This document shows positions 12,768-24,400 of a stretch of 64,000 nt of DNA, one piece after another. Source of the DNA: Nectonema munidae. Lineage: Eukaryota; Nematomorpha; Nectonematoida; Nectonematidae. Position 1 is the stretch's first letter, and the number at the start of each line of letters is the position of its first letter. The translations under genes and the position numbers were made by a program. The DNA lies in NCBI GenBank assembly GCA_030549495.1, contig JAUIRK010000854.1:166001-230000 (forward strand). The letters run 5' to 3'. The notes beneath the pieces were generated by a model. It did not search any database and had not been told where the DNA came from. It saw nothing but the letters and a program-made list of their open reading frames with translations.

Positions 12768-14163
12768 AATTAGGGCTCTTATGAAAGTATGATCAAATTA
12801 ATCGAAAAATGCTTGCAACCAGCAGATTTTGAAACGTTTTTTGAATTATTTGCAAAATTTAGACTTTTTAATTTAAAAAACAGCCTAGTTCTTAATGAAA
12901 AATAAGGAGCAGTTGTGTTGAAATTTGATTAATAAACTGTTGAAAAATTTATAGTGATTTAGACTATTTTAAATTGCATCCAAAATAAAAAATTCGTCAG
13001 ATTAATTTACTCTGAAATTTTATTAAATCACGTTAAATTTATTTAAATCCGGTCAAATTTGGTTAAATTAATTCAAATCCTGTAAAATCTGGTCAAATTC
13101 AAGTTTTTTTTAACAAACTCAAAATGTATAAATTAAAATTTCTTTAATATAAACAGTCGGTAAAATAAGCCAAAAAAACTCACTAACTCTGAAAGTAAAA
13201 AAAAAGTTTCTTAAATATAATAGAAAACTTTTTAAATTTTATAAAAAAGCAAAAATTTTAAAAAAATAGTAAAAGTCTAAAAATATCAAATTATAAAAAA
13301 TAAATTTCCTTTGCATCGTATAATTCCAAAAAGTGGCGCAAAGTATCGAGAGATCTTTTTATTCCTCGTGATGTTATTGAACGTCGTAATAAGTTCATCT
13401 TTAAATTGTGTTTCAGTTAGTCCATTTCAAATCCAAAAAAACTTCTACAATTTTAATATGAGCAGCGAATAAGCAAAATTACAATTTTGTTGAAGTAACA
13501 TCCACGTATAAAACACTCTTTTTTGTTGCCAAAATCCCAATTCTAAAAGCACGCTCTTAGTGTTCGAGAGCATAAAATCAGCCAGTTAACGACCAGAACA
13601 ATAATAATAATTATTCAGAGGATATCTAATGTAATGCGGAAGGTTTGTATTAAAGAGCATTTAATAAACGGAGACGGTTTTATTTTTGTAAAGTCGACAT
13701 TTATCGAGTGTGGTCGATAACCGGTTAAAAAAGATTATTTACTATAATTTTGAAATCAAAAAAAAATTTTCTAACATCATCACAGCCTTCTTTTCCTGTA
13801 ACATATTAACGTTTGCAGTTATGGGTATAGTTTTTTCCCATGAATATAAACAACGGATCTCTTAAACGGGTGCGTATTTATTATTTATCATTAAAAACGC
13901 GAGAAATTATGGAAAGTAGAAGAAGTTTGACTCCTTTTTGTTAACTTGCTTGATACAAAATGCACATTCTTTTACCAGATTCTTCAATTAAAAAGTGTGG
14001 AATCTTGAATTTCTTCTTCTTCAAACCTTATGTCTGATTAATTGGTACATATGATCCAAACTCTACAGGCTTATCGCGATTGTTATACTGATTCCAAATC
14101 CTTACTTTACAACGTCAGAATAGTCTGTGAAAGACCATTTTTAGAGCAATTGAAGTCTCATGA

Positions 14164-14415
14164 GTTTCAATTTGCGTGCCAGAATCCCATTTTCAGAATT
14201 TCCAGGTGCTCTCACTGAGATTTGCAAAATCTGGTTATAATAAGTATAAAATATGTTTTTTATGCATACTCGAATCATATGCAAGCTGCCAGCAAATTTT
14301 CGTGGACAGAATTTTGAGCAATAAACGGTTTCTGAGTGATGTATACAGGAAAGTAGCAAGGAATTTTTGTTTGGAGGCGCCAAATGGTCCTCTACCCATC
14401 ATTTTTTATCTACAG
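14164..14415 (+). other. Unrecognised open frame ending at a donor-like site
   Basis: A plus-strand frame is open from about 14164 and runs through a possible 3' exon edge, CTACAG|GTAAAA at 14415/14416. An acceptor-like run TTCCTTATTACAG ends at about 14534. Read straight through, the frame is 158 codons, but its first codon is GTG and it has no ATG near the start. Residues just before the donor read NGPLPIIFYLQ. After the acceptor every frame closes soon. I do not recognise a family; it may be a broken exon, transposon debris or chance. Confidence 0.2.
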
Positions 14416-14652
14416 GTAAAAAATCTTTCCATTTCTTTGTTAACATTACTGTTTTTATCATGGTTAATATTTCTTATCTTCGTTTCTCATAACAACGACA
14501 CATTTTTTGTTATAAATATGCTTCCTTATTACAGACAGAGGGCTCATTTTAACAAAATTGAACGATTTGATTTGATCGCAACATTCAATGGTATCAATAA
14601 TGTGTCTATATTTTCATTGCTTTATAATATAAAGTTTATATTGTTAGTATAA

Positions 14653-15639
14653 GCTGATTGTCAAAAAATGAATTGATTATTTAAAATTTTTAAATTTCAC
14701 TTTTTGATAATGGGGAATAGCCGCTAGGGATCATCAGGTGGCTACGTCACTGTCAAAAATCTGGCAAGACCTCTAGGGAGACAACTTGTCAGACCTGTTA
14801 TATATTTAAATGTATAAATCGTAAAATGCTAAAAAAACATACTTAAAATAAAAATTTCCAAAAAATATTTTACATAGATATTGAAAGCAACATTCCAAAA
14901 ATTCGACAAGTTTAAAACACTTAACTGTGAAATTGCAGTTTTTAAAAAGTTTTTAACTTTTTTTGATAACTGGACTTTACTTCGAAAAATTTGGTTTAAA
15001 TTTTAGTAAAAAAAGGGACCACTTTTATAGAAAAGCATATTGTGAAGATTTAAAGAAAAATTTTGGTTGAAAATGGTAGCATTGGAAAGCTATACTTTTT
15101 GTGTGTAACATAGGGTAGGTTTTACAAAAAAATGTTTTTCTTTTTTCAAAATCTGCTTTTATGTGAGGTCAGTCAACTTTTATCTAGTTTCAAAAATACC
15201 AATAATATAATTAACGTGATGAGTTTATATACTATTTTTTGAATATTTCATTTTAACAAAGGTAGAATATGGTTTTTTACATTTTAAAATGTCATAGTTA
15301 AAGAACACTGTCGAAAATAAATATATATATTTTTACTTTTTAGGGGTCAGCATAGGGCAGTATTATGTTTTTCTAATAAATTTTAAATTATTTTAGAGGT
15401 GAAAAATATCAATAGAATGTACAAATTTTGTTCGATAATCGTAGCCTACTTTTATTTCAAAACAACTTTTCTGTTTTTTAAGGAAGGGCATTCGTTATAT
15501 TTAGCCTGCAGTGAGCGGAAAATAAATAACATTCCACTTCTATCATGATTGTTATTGATTTTAGCGCATAACTATGTTAAGAAAGATTAACACATGTTGC
15601 ATTACGCGTTTTTGAGCGCAGTGTATTCTTATCTCCCAT
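14653..15639. other. AT-rich stretch, no gene seen
   Basis: No domain-like frame, RNA gene or clear repeat is visible. It consists of long runs of A and T with scattered short motifs. Confidence 0.4.
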
Positions 15640-16250
15640 CGTATAACTTTTGAATTATTCGACCATGCATTCTATCAAATTGATGCATATTCCATGGGCT
15701 TCATTACCATTGTAATTACAAATAAAATTGGATTTTTTTTATAATTTTGTATTTTTCAGTTTTCTTCGTAGTTAGCAAATGAGAGCTGCATATTTTTTAT
15801 AAGTGCTAATTTTGAACTTTAAAGCTTGTTACATTTTGAAAATTTTAAACCTTTAATCTGTAATAATTTCCAACACAATTATAAAATGACTGTGCTATCA
15901 GAATATAAATTTATTTGTAGATTTTTATAAAATAATTCTAGTTTTCGGTTTTTTATAAATTAACCTTCGTTTTAATATTACTTATAACTTTTGAATTATT
16001 CGCCAAAATTAAGTGTGGGTTTCATTTACACTTTGATTCCTCAAAAAATAAAGATTTTGGATTGCGCTTTGATAAGTTCACTGAAAAAAATGAGAAGAGA
16101 AAAAGATCAAAAATGTGTTTTACTAAATTTTTCTCAATAATTAACCTCATAAATTTATATTCTTTTTTTCATTATAAAACACTCTCCTACAAAAACCTAA
16201 ATTTATTTGTAGATTTTTAAAAAATAATTGTAATTTTCGGTCCTCACACG
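15640..16250. repeat. Degenerate two-copy tandem repeat (~300-bp unit)
   Basis: TATAACTTTTGAATTATTCG occurs at about 15643 and 15983. Farther along each unit, AATTTATTTGTAGATTTTTA followed by AATAATT.TA.TTTTCGGT occurs at about 15909 and 16199. The same order in both copies indicates an old duplication with divergence, not chance AT-richness. Confidence 0.5.
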
Positions 16251-16263
16251 CACCCCACACAAT

Positions 16264-16395
16264 TATTGAAGAAATATTTTTCTGTATGAAGTGTTTGGAA
16301 ACTCTTCTTTATTATGTAATTTCTCATAACCTTTACGGTTGATCGCGGGCATACAAATTCATCTCCAATCTATATACTACGGTGGTTTCTATTAC
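16264..16395. repeat. Dispersed repeat copy 1 (left of Tigger element)
   Basis: A segment with the ordered words GAAGAAATATTTTT, GTATGAAG, AACTCTT, TTATGTAAT, TCTCATAAC, TACGGTTGA.CGCGGG, TCATCTCCAA, TATACTAC and GGTTTCTATT. The same series recurs at about 19936-20085. The two copies bracket the Tigger insertion at 17017-19291 in the same orientation. Family unknown. Confidence 0.6.
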
Positions 16396-17016
16396 ATAGT
16401 AAGATTTTTTGAGGGTATAAAATGTTAATCTACTTTATTTTGTTAGTACTTTCATGTGCTGTAGGTGAAATGACTTCAAATTAATTTCATAGACCCGTAC
16501 TTGAACTAAAAATTTCACGCAAAATTTTTTTTCCACGAGAAATTAAAATAATTTTTTTTAATTTTTCCATTGGATTAAAGTACATTTATAAATAAAATAT
16601 TTTCTGAAAAAAATTGGAAATATTTCATTCAATTTTTTTTTAAAAAAAGTTGACATTTTTACCGCGATTTTTTAAAATTAACATAAAATTATTTTTTTTA
16701 ATTTTTACATTTACTTATTCAAAATCGCTTACATTTTACTTTAAAATTTTCAAAATTTTTGATAATTTTTTTGATTTTAACTATTTTTAAAAAAAATTGT
16801 GTTAAAATTTACAAATTTTAATTTTGAAGAGAACTTTATGCGAGAATTTTTTTTAAACATTTTAAACCATGCCTATCTTAAAGACCATCCGTATGCCCGT
16901 ATTTTGCATTTCGTTTCGTTTTTGAAAAAATTTCTAAATTTTTTTTATAAGCCTTGGAACAATATGGACAATTTTGATATTTTTCACTATATTTTAGCGT
17001 GTAAAATGAAGAATTA

Positions 17017-19291
17017 CAGTAGTCCCCCCTTAATACACGACCACTGGGAAGATGACCAATCCCCCGTGAATTATCTGACCCGTGTATTGTCACAATTAAG
17101 ATTATAAGTATACAAGTATCTATAAACACATTTAACAAAGTTTAGGGGGTAATTCCATTAATAATAATCAGACAAATATTAGATTATTTTGATAGAGACC
17201 TACTTGACTTAAGAAATCATGGTACAGTTTCAAGTGTTTTTTATTTTATACTTTCAAATAATCGATAAACACAAACACATATGACAGAAATATTTGTTTA
17301 TTTATTTAATATGATAATTCAAATAATTGTTCATATACAACAAATATCACAAAAACCTGCTAAAGTCATATAAACATTAGTCATATGTATAGAAATCCAG
17401 AAATATGGATTGTGATCAGAATGCGGAACACTAGTGTTTCTTAAAGAAGTCGTCAATTGTCTGCCTTGTGGCCTGCTCTATCTTCTTATCTTACGAAGAA
17501 GATTCTGCGTTTGCAGGACTTCCAAAGACATGCCTTGCTGCTCAAAGAGTTTCAGCAGTTGTTCTCCACCAACGACAGCATCTTTTGCAGAGACCTTCTT
17601 AAACTGTATGTCCACCTCGTCATCAACCTGATCAGAAGTGAGTAGCTCAGCAGTCTGTTGTGATTTAGCTGCAGGTGATTCTGTATTGGCCAATGCTGAC
17701 ACAGCATTGCTGAGGATTTGCTGATCTGTGAGAAGCTGTGCTATTGAGATGTTGTCTTCATCCTCCTACCACGCTTTTATCCACTCTAGGAAGGTTGGCT
17801 GCTCTTGTTCTTCTTCGGAAATATTGAACAAGTTCTGTATCATGAGATTCTCCCCAGCTTCCACTTCTCCTGAGAGAATCCCCAGAAGTCTTCATCTTCA
17901 CCATTGTCATCTTCATCCTTAGGATATGGAAGACCCTTGGACCAGCAGTTAATAATACACTTTTGTGTGATGTCACTCCATGCAAAATCACTAAATTAGT
18001 GATTTATACTACAGTTAGCTATAGTATAAATCGCATCTTTGAAAACTTTTTCAAGAAATCTACAACTTCAGCATTCTCATCGACGATGGATTGAACAATA
18101 TGTTTCTTGTAGTTACTCTTCACTGCGTTGATGATGCCTTGATCAAATGGTTGACAGAGAAATGTAGTCTTACTCAGATGTCGCCGAACAGATGGAACAA
18201 AAATGTTGAAAAACCATTCTTCAAAGATTGAAGATGTCATCCAGGGGCTAGATGAATGAGTATACTTGAGAGGGAGTTTGTCCATATTGACATTATTCAA
18301 ACAACGAGGAGCTCTTGACTTGCCAATCACAAGGGGCTTGATCTTAAGCGTTCCTGCTCGGTTGCAAGCTAGTAGAAGGGTCATCCTAATCTTGTTCTTT
18401 TTCAGCCACTGGTAAGCTGACTTGTTAGTCTTGGGTGCCAGAGTTCTTCTTGGAAGGAACTTGTAATACAGTCCAGTTTCATCAGCATTGAAGTTCACTG
18501 TAGGTATTTGCTTCTATTAACTGGTGGTATCTTGGAAGGAAGTGTTCAGTAGTCTGTGTATCAGCAGAACAAATTTCTCCTGAGAGTAACTTTGACATGA
18601 TTTCGTGACGTCTTTGGAAGCGTTGCAGCCAACCCTTGGAAGCTACGAACCCAGTATCTTTTTCTCCATGGAATCTCTTTGTGAAACTTCTGAGCTTGAG
18701 CCTGAAGGATGCTGCCAGAAATGGGTACATTGGTTTTGTTCTTCTGAGACAGCCAATCAAAAGTGGCTTTATCCAAGGCAGGATGTGCAGCTAACTTTGC
18801 TCTCTTTCTCTTCAGCCCATCTTGTCCATTCAAATCTCTAACGAAGTCTCTCAGTTTCTGTTCATCTCGAATCCAACTACGTAGTGTACCTTCTGGAACT
18901 CCAAATTCTCTTGAGACTTTTGCTTGTGAATCTTCTTTTTTTAACTTTTGTCACTGCTTCCAGCTTTTGATCGATGGTATATGAGGCATAAGCTCTCCTT
19001 TTCCGAGTTGGAGTTTGGTTTGCCATGTGTAGATAGGACAATTAATAGCGAGGGATCTGTAAAAATTCAATGATGATTGCCAGATGTGTACAGTTGAGTT
19101 TCGTGTGAATAAATGATTGCTTTCAAGTAAAAATGCAGGGGTTTATATAATAACCCTGTTTATATATAAGGGAGGTGACATGTTTGTCATAAGTGTGTGA
19201 GTTGAATGAGGCAAAAATGGGAGTTTCATTGACCAGCGGATTAACGGATTTAGTGTACTAATGGTGCGTGTATTAGGGGGGGGGACTACTG
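17017..19291 (-). mobile_element. Tigger/pogo-like DNA transposon, complete ends, inactive
   Basis: Left end CAGTAGTCCCCCCTTAATAC (17017 on) and the reverse-complemented right end CAGTAGTCCCCCCCCCTAAT (to 19291) form the terminal inverted repeats. Both flanks carry the TA target (17015-17016 and 19292-19293), the pogo/Tc1-mariner target rule. Total 2275 bp, with a CENP-B/DDE transposase relic on the minus strand inside. The ends are well preserved compared with the coding region. If hunchback has a long 5' UTR intron, this lies within it. Confidence 0.9.
17478..19026 (-). pseudogene. Broken Tigger transposase (CENP-B HTH plus DDE domain)
   Basis: From ATG at 19026 the minus strand reads MANQTPTRKRRAYASYTIDQ, a CENP-B-type N-terminal helix-turn-helix, then after a one-base shift GVPEGTLRSWIRDEQKL. 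The second HTH includes FVASKGWLQRFQRRHEI (about 18680-18630). The DDE domain starts with NADETGLYYKFLPRR (about 18490-18445), giving the first catalytic Asp. Near 18170 RRHLSK joins directly to TTFLCQPFDQGIINAVK. The stretch that normally carries the second Asp (the DNA.xH motif before QP.DQG) is missing. The tail ends at the TAG at 17478-17480. Several frameshifts plus this deletion mean no active enzyme. Confidence 0.88.
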
Positions 19292-19935
19292 TACATATTT
19301 TTTTTCCTTTTTTTTTGCATATTCATAAAATATACCTAATATTTAAACATAATACGTTGAAAAAATTAATTTTTTTTTAATTTTTCAAAAAAATTGAGGG
19401 GTCCTACTAAATTTTTAAAAAATTTAAAATTTATCAAATTTTCGATTTTAATATCTCATTTTAAAGGTAATATTATATTGATTACGTAAATGTATTAATA
19501 TTTTAAGTTTGAATTTTTTAAAATACTTTTTTTTGACTCTGAACTTGATAAAATGACAAAATTTCCAACGTTGTCCTGAAAAAAATGTAAAAGTCATTCG
19601 ATTCATTTCAAACAAATTATACATTTTGAATCAGCGTACTAAGAATAGGTTTTTAAATTTGAATTTTTTTAATTTAAAAATTTTCGATTTTTCAAGCCTT
19701 TCAAACGGTCTAAAAATTATGACTTCACATATATTCAACAAATATACAAGTATTATACATTTTTAGATTTCTCTTATCATTCTGAATAACAATATTAACT
19801 TTATTTTACCATAAATATTTTGGTTAAATTTTTTTTATATATATTTGTCTTGCCAGACCTACTTAAACTCACATACACACAGAGACACATCATTTGTATA
19901 ATGCGAGATTCTTTAAAATATTAATAATAATATAT

Positions 19936-20085
19936 TTGAAGAAATATTTTTTCAGTATGAAGAGTTTTAGTAAACTCTTGTGTTATGTAATGATATATTC
20001 TCATAACATGTACGGTTGAACGCGGGTAGACAACTTGAGTGTCATCTCCAACCTGTATACTACTACGATGGTTTCTATTCCCTAT
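19936..20085. repeat. Dispersed repeat copy 2 (right of Tigger element)
   Basis: Second copy of the repeat at 16264-16395, same orientation, with small insertions (for example ATGATATAT before TCTCATAAC and an extra ACTTGAGTG). The reverse strand is open for 67 codons but shows no known domain. It is either a common repeat family in this genome or a local duplication. Confidence 0.6.
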
Positions 20086-20110
20086 ACAAATGACTAGAAA
20101 GACAATGTTC

Positions 20111-20464
20111 AACTTTCTGTTCATATTTTGCTAGATGTAAAATTTGATATACCTCATTCGGAGAGACGATGTTACATAAGTTATTACCTATATTTTTGCA
20201 ATTTTTTCACGATATTAAATAATATATTTGTCGAATAATCAAAATAAAATTCTGTAATCAAAGAATCGAAAAATATTCTCTAAAAAATCAAAAAATATCA
20301 AACTTTCTGTTCATATTTTGTTAAGATTTGATATACCTCATAAGATTGTACAAAAGTTACTACCTATATTTTTGCAATTTGCACGATATTAAATATTTGT
20401 CAAATAATAAATCAATAGAAAATTCTGTAATCAAAGAATCGAAAAATATTCCTTAAAAAATCAA
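20111..20464. repeat. Tandem duplication, period 190 bp
   Basis: Copy A (20111-20290) and copy B (20301-20464) both start AACTTTCTGTTCATATTTTG and share TTTGATATACCTCAT, CCTATATTTTTGCAATTT, CACGATATTAAAT and CTGTAATCAAAGAATCGA in order. Copy B is shorter by several small deletions. Not coding. Confidence 0.8.
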
Positions 20465-20553
20465 ATCTTAGGAAACTAAAAGTAACGGGATATTTGAAAA
20501 GAATAAATATTTTTTGATTTTTTAAAAAATATTTTTCGATTCTTTGATTACAG
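20425..20553. repeat. Long inverted repeat (~45-nt arms)
   Basis: The end of tandem copy B (20425-about 20468), beginning CTGTAATCAAAGAATCGAAA, reappears inverted at about 20508-20553, ending TTTCGATTCTTTGATTACAG. The arms are nearly perfect over about 45 bases with a loop of about 40 bases. Copy A's end (20252-20300) matches the inverted arm even better. The whole could fold into a large hairpin. Confidence 0.8.
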
Positions 20554-20579
20554 ATATATATATATAAAAATATACCTAT

Positions 20580-21440
20580 TTATAAGAGTAATATAAAAGG
20601 GCAACTACTTTGAAAGTGAAGAGAAGAAGAAATCGCGAGGGAAGTTTTAAAAGGAGTGCGAAAGGGTAAAACGAAAAAGTGAGAGAAACAAAGTAAATAA
20701 AAGAAGGCAGAAGAAGGAGAGGAGATGAGAAAAGCGTTAAAGAACGAAGTTAGAAAGAAGGTCTCTCCTGCATACTTTTTCGTATACTCATCAACGTCTA
20801 ATAGATGTAAGGAGAAGGAAAGACTTGACTGACTACTTTGACTCGATTGGACAAATTCGCGCAAAATACAAACACTAAATTATTTGAGGAGGGAGAAAGA
20901 AAGATCTATGTCTTAGGCTTTTTGTCCTATTGCGCCTATTTTGCTGTCGAATAACGTGAGGCGATGATATTCAGTGCGCAAAGCTAAAAACTTACTTGAG
21001 AAAAAACGAGAGTTGTTGTAGGGGAGTGGTAGTGCAAAGCAGCAGACCTACTAAATATTCAGGCTACATAATAACGAAATTAAAAAAATTCACACTCATT
21101 ATCTCAAAAATGTGAGAAATCACCTTCTTTACAAATGTATTGCAAAAGAACGCTCAAAACACTTCAACAACGCGACGAGAGATTTATGAAGAAGAATTTG
21201 CAAAAATTGGGATAGCGGCCTCCCTCATGTCATGCAAGCAAAGAAATGGACACCTGCAAGGAGTTCTGGTGTTGATGCGTGGTGCTCACTTTACTCGCTC
21301 ACATCCATGCATCTCGTGGTGCTTCACAAATCTCACAGACAAATATTCTGCTTGGTGGTGGTCTGCTTACGCGGGAACACGAAATCGTAAAAACGCTCCA
21401 TTTTTAACGCTTACGGGTGCTACTTTTGGCTTGTAATCCA
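20580..21440 (-). promoter_or_regulatory. Less AT-biased island, possible hb first exon/promoter
   Basis: This interval has far fewer homopolymer runs and more CG-containing words than its neighbours. Its open frames (20580-20864 minus, 21140-21436 plus) have no known domain and the first is only a purine/pyrimidine-biased strand. On the minus strand CTCAA|GTAAGT at 20996/20995 is a consensus splice donor pointing toward the hunchback acceptor at 3885. A noncoding first exon here would imply a 17-kb intron. GTAAGT is common enough by chance that this is only a hypothesis. Confidence 0.25.
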
Positions 21441-24400
21441 CGAGACAAAAGTGACAGCATAGAGCGATTTTTTAAAAAATTGATATCAAATGAAGAATAA
21501 ATTTCTTGATTTTTTTGAAAAAAATGTCCCATTTTCTTCATTACAATTTAGAAAAATAAAAACTAAAGTCATTGTGTAGCGGATAAATTTAATTTCCGTA
21601 AATTTTGACTAGATACCCTAGCTAAATATTTGCAGTAAAAAACTAACACCAACCCTAACCAACAAACTGAATAACTGATTTAAAGATATGAAAAGTAATT
21701 TTTTGACTGATCAAATAACATTTTTCTCAATTATTTTTAAGTGAGACAAATAATTTCTACGGGACAACTACAATATTTACGCTTTTTGTTGTTTTGAAGT
21801 TTTGTCCTTTGGCGTTGTATGAATTTTGCCTTCTGTTTTCCATCTAAATCTTCCACAAAAGATTCATCAAATTGTTACGCTTTTCAAAAAAAATTTCTGA
21901 TCTAACAATTCATCTAAATGCATGCTTTACCTGCAAAAATGATGTCTTTTTTCCTTTCTTCAATTTCATTATAAAAATTATAGATTTTGAAAATAAATCT
22001 AAACGCCGCCGACAACAAAAGTCAAGACATAGTGTATAATATACAAAGTATACAAAAGTGGTTTTGCTAGACTACTTATTTACAAATCCTAGGTCGAGTC
22101 AAAATTTTTTAATGAAGTTTTGCACACCCTTTAAAAATAGAATAGGTTGATCACTAATATAAGAAATTTGATAGAACTTGAATCATATTATGACAGATGG
22201 ATTTTTTTATCCAATATGTGTTTGGAAAATATAAAAGCCAAGAATTAGTAGAGATAGCGTATTTATAGAATGCTATTTTCAAAAATTTTAACAAATAAAT
22301 TGTCAACTGCAAACTTTTACAAACAATAGAGAAAATCACTAATTTCTGAATTATAAAGTCAAGGGACTTTTCCAATTTAATGCGTAAATACAACTAAATC
22401 GATAATTGTTCCTATGAACAAGATAGTTTACAAAAAAAATTTTTAACTGTTAACAGAATTCTACCAGCTTTTTGAAAATGAAACATATGTTGATTTCTTT
22501 CAATGAATTTTGATATAAGCTTCGCTATTAAAACTGATTCCTTATTTTAACAGTAGTAGTAAAGCAGATATTGTTAGACAAGACAAAATGAAATAATTAA
22601 AAAAAAAATTTAAAGTGGGATGCAAAACTTTATTTAACTTCTAAAAATATACATTAAATGCTATTTATTGATGTATCACAAGTAACACGGTACATCAGTG
22701 GTTCTATAAAACTTGTAGGAGCATCGAGACAAAAAATCAAATTATATCCTTGAAAATATACAATGTTTTTAAATATTGCATGTGAGTTGAAAATAAAGTC
22801 TTCAATGCAACCACCCTATGAATTTTATGGCCTTAACTGAACGAGCTGAGTCGAAAATTGTCCCGATTTGGGTCTGCTATTTTTCCACTTAATACCCATC
22901 CGAAAACCGCCCCCCCCATATGGGGAGGATCAGGCATATGCATAGCCAGCCATGCAATGCCGTACTATAGCACCACACACACACACAAAAAGTCAATAGA
23001 AAAAAAATGAAAAGAATGAAAGAATTATACCGCTCTTTTGAGATGAGAAATTGCGTGTTATGATTTATTTTCATTTTTTCGAATTTTGATCAATAAAACT
23101 TCTGATTTGCATCCTGTACACACACATACACAAATTTAAATTTTTAGCAAAGAAATAAAAACAAACATCGAGCTCTGTAATCATCATCGTGGTGGTGGTG
23201 GTGGTGGTAACCTTGGAAAAGTGAGACTTAATATTTTTGAAATGATCAACCTTGGTGCATTCAACAAATACACACGTAAGAAAACTTAAAATTTCAATGA
23301 AAAGAGAAGAGTGTATGAGAAGATCACGTAAATGTGCGAGTGCTTCGATTTTTTTCAATTCGCTTAATTTTGTTTATCGATTTGGAATATCGTGATTTGG
23401 AACACTTACTTCGTTTTTTGTATATATTAGTTTTGTGCCAACCAGCAAACATGTAAACATAACACCCACATTTTGCAAGACATGAGATAGTTAGTTTGAC
23501 ATACGTTTTTAAGCGGAAATGCCTTATTTCATGTTTCTTATGCACAAATGTCAGGATTATAACGACATATTCCACTTTTCTTCTGTCATCTATCATAATG
23601 TTTTCCAAAATTTTTCAGACGCGAAGCACCTTATTAGTTTTGAAATATTTTGGGAAATCCAAGATTCTGATACTTTTTTATGATCGAAATGAAATGAATT
23701 TTTATTTATTTTCGTATGGTTTTCTGATTTAAATATTTTATCGGTCATGCACCACTCAGCGTGTAGTAGGCCCAAAGGATAACCATTTAATATCCATAGT
23801 ATAGGAATTTAAATCAGTTAACACCATTTTTTAGAAGTTAGCATTTTATACTAAAACTTTCCTCGGAACTCATGTGTTTTTGTTTTTTTTATTCAATATA
23901 TCATTTCAATTTTAATCAACACAAAGGATTACAATTTTTTTTATTTAAGTTTAATTAATCATACAAAATTTTATTTTTGTTCAATAAATATATTCAAGAA
24001 TACAAAGATATTAAGGTTGAAACAAAACAAAATTTTCAATTGACAAAAATGTTAAAAAGAATTAATCCTAACATTTCATGTATTTCCTCTAAAAACGGGC
24101 TAAATTTTGCTGATTTGTAAGAAAATCATTTATAACTTTTAAAATGTTTGTACGTGGCCTTGAAAAAAAAAATTAAAACTATATCAAAAAATTGTTTAAT
24201 TTGATTGATAAATATATTAGTGTTATTAGTAAAATGGAAAGTAAATAACATTAACAACTTTCTAAAAAAATATGTCAAGAGTTTATGCTAGAGATACAAA
24301 GAAAAAAGGTAGTAAAGATAGAAGAAGAACGTTTAGACATTTTTTTATCTTCTTAAAAAATACGGACCAAAACTCCCTCTAACCAGAAAAAGTATGAAAC

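Larger units (their letters stand above)
10218..14160. other. Non-coding stretch with a less AT-biased island
   Basis: No gene is supported. About 10440-11340 has fewer homopolymers and more CpG-containing words than its surroundings, plus an octamer-like ATGCAAAT near 10953 and (AAT)n runs near 10710 and 11040. Around 13010-13110 a motif like AAATCCGGTCAAATT recurs imperfectly. The island could be regulatory DNA of hunchback, but that is inference. Confidence 0.35.

Noticed and set aside
14176-14652. 158-codon plus-strand frame as an intact gene
   Set aside because: It begins with GTG, has no recognisable domain and crosses a donor-like and an acceptor-like site. Kept only as a low-confidence unknown.
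18605-18984. Plus-strand open frames in the Tigger element
   Set aside because: Antisense to the transposase relic.
20580-20864. 94-codon minus-strand Ser/Phe-rich frame
   Set aside because: Its composition follows a purine-rich plus strand; no domain, so not called as a gene.
23071-23358. Minus-strand frame with a poly-Thr run
   Set aside because: The Thr run is the (GGT)n microsatellite at 23189-23208; no other support.
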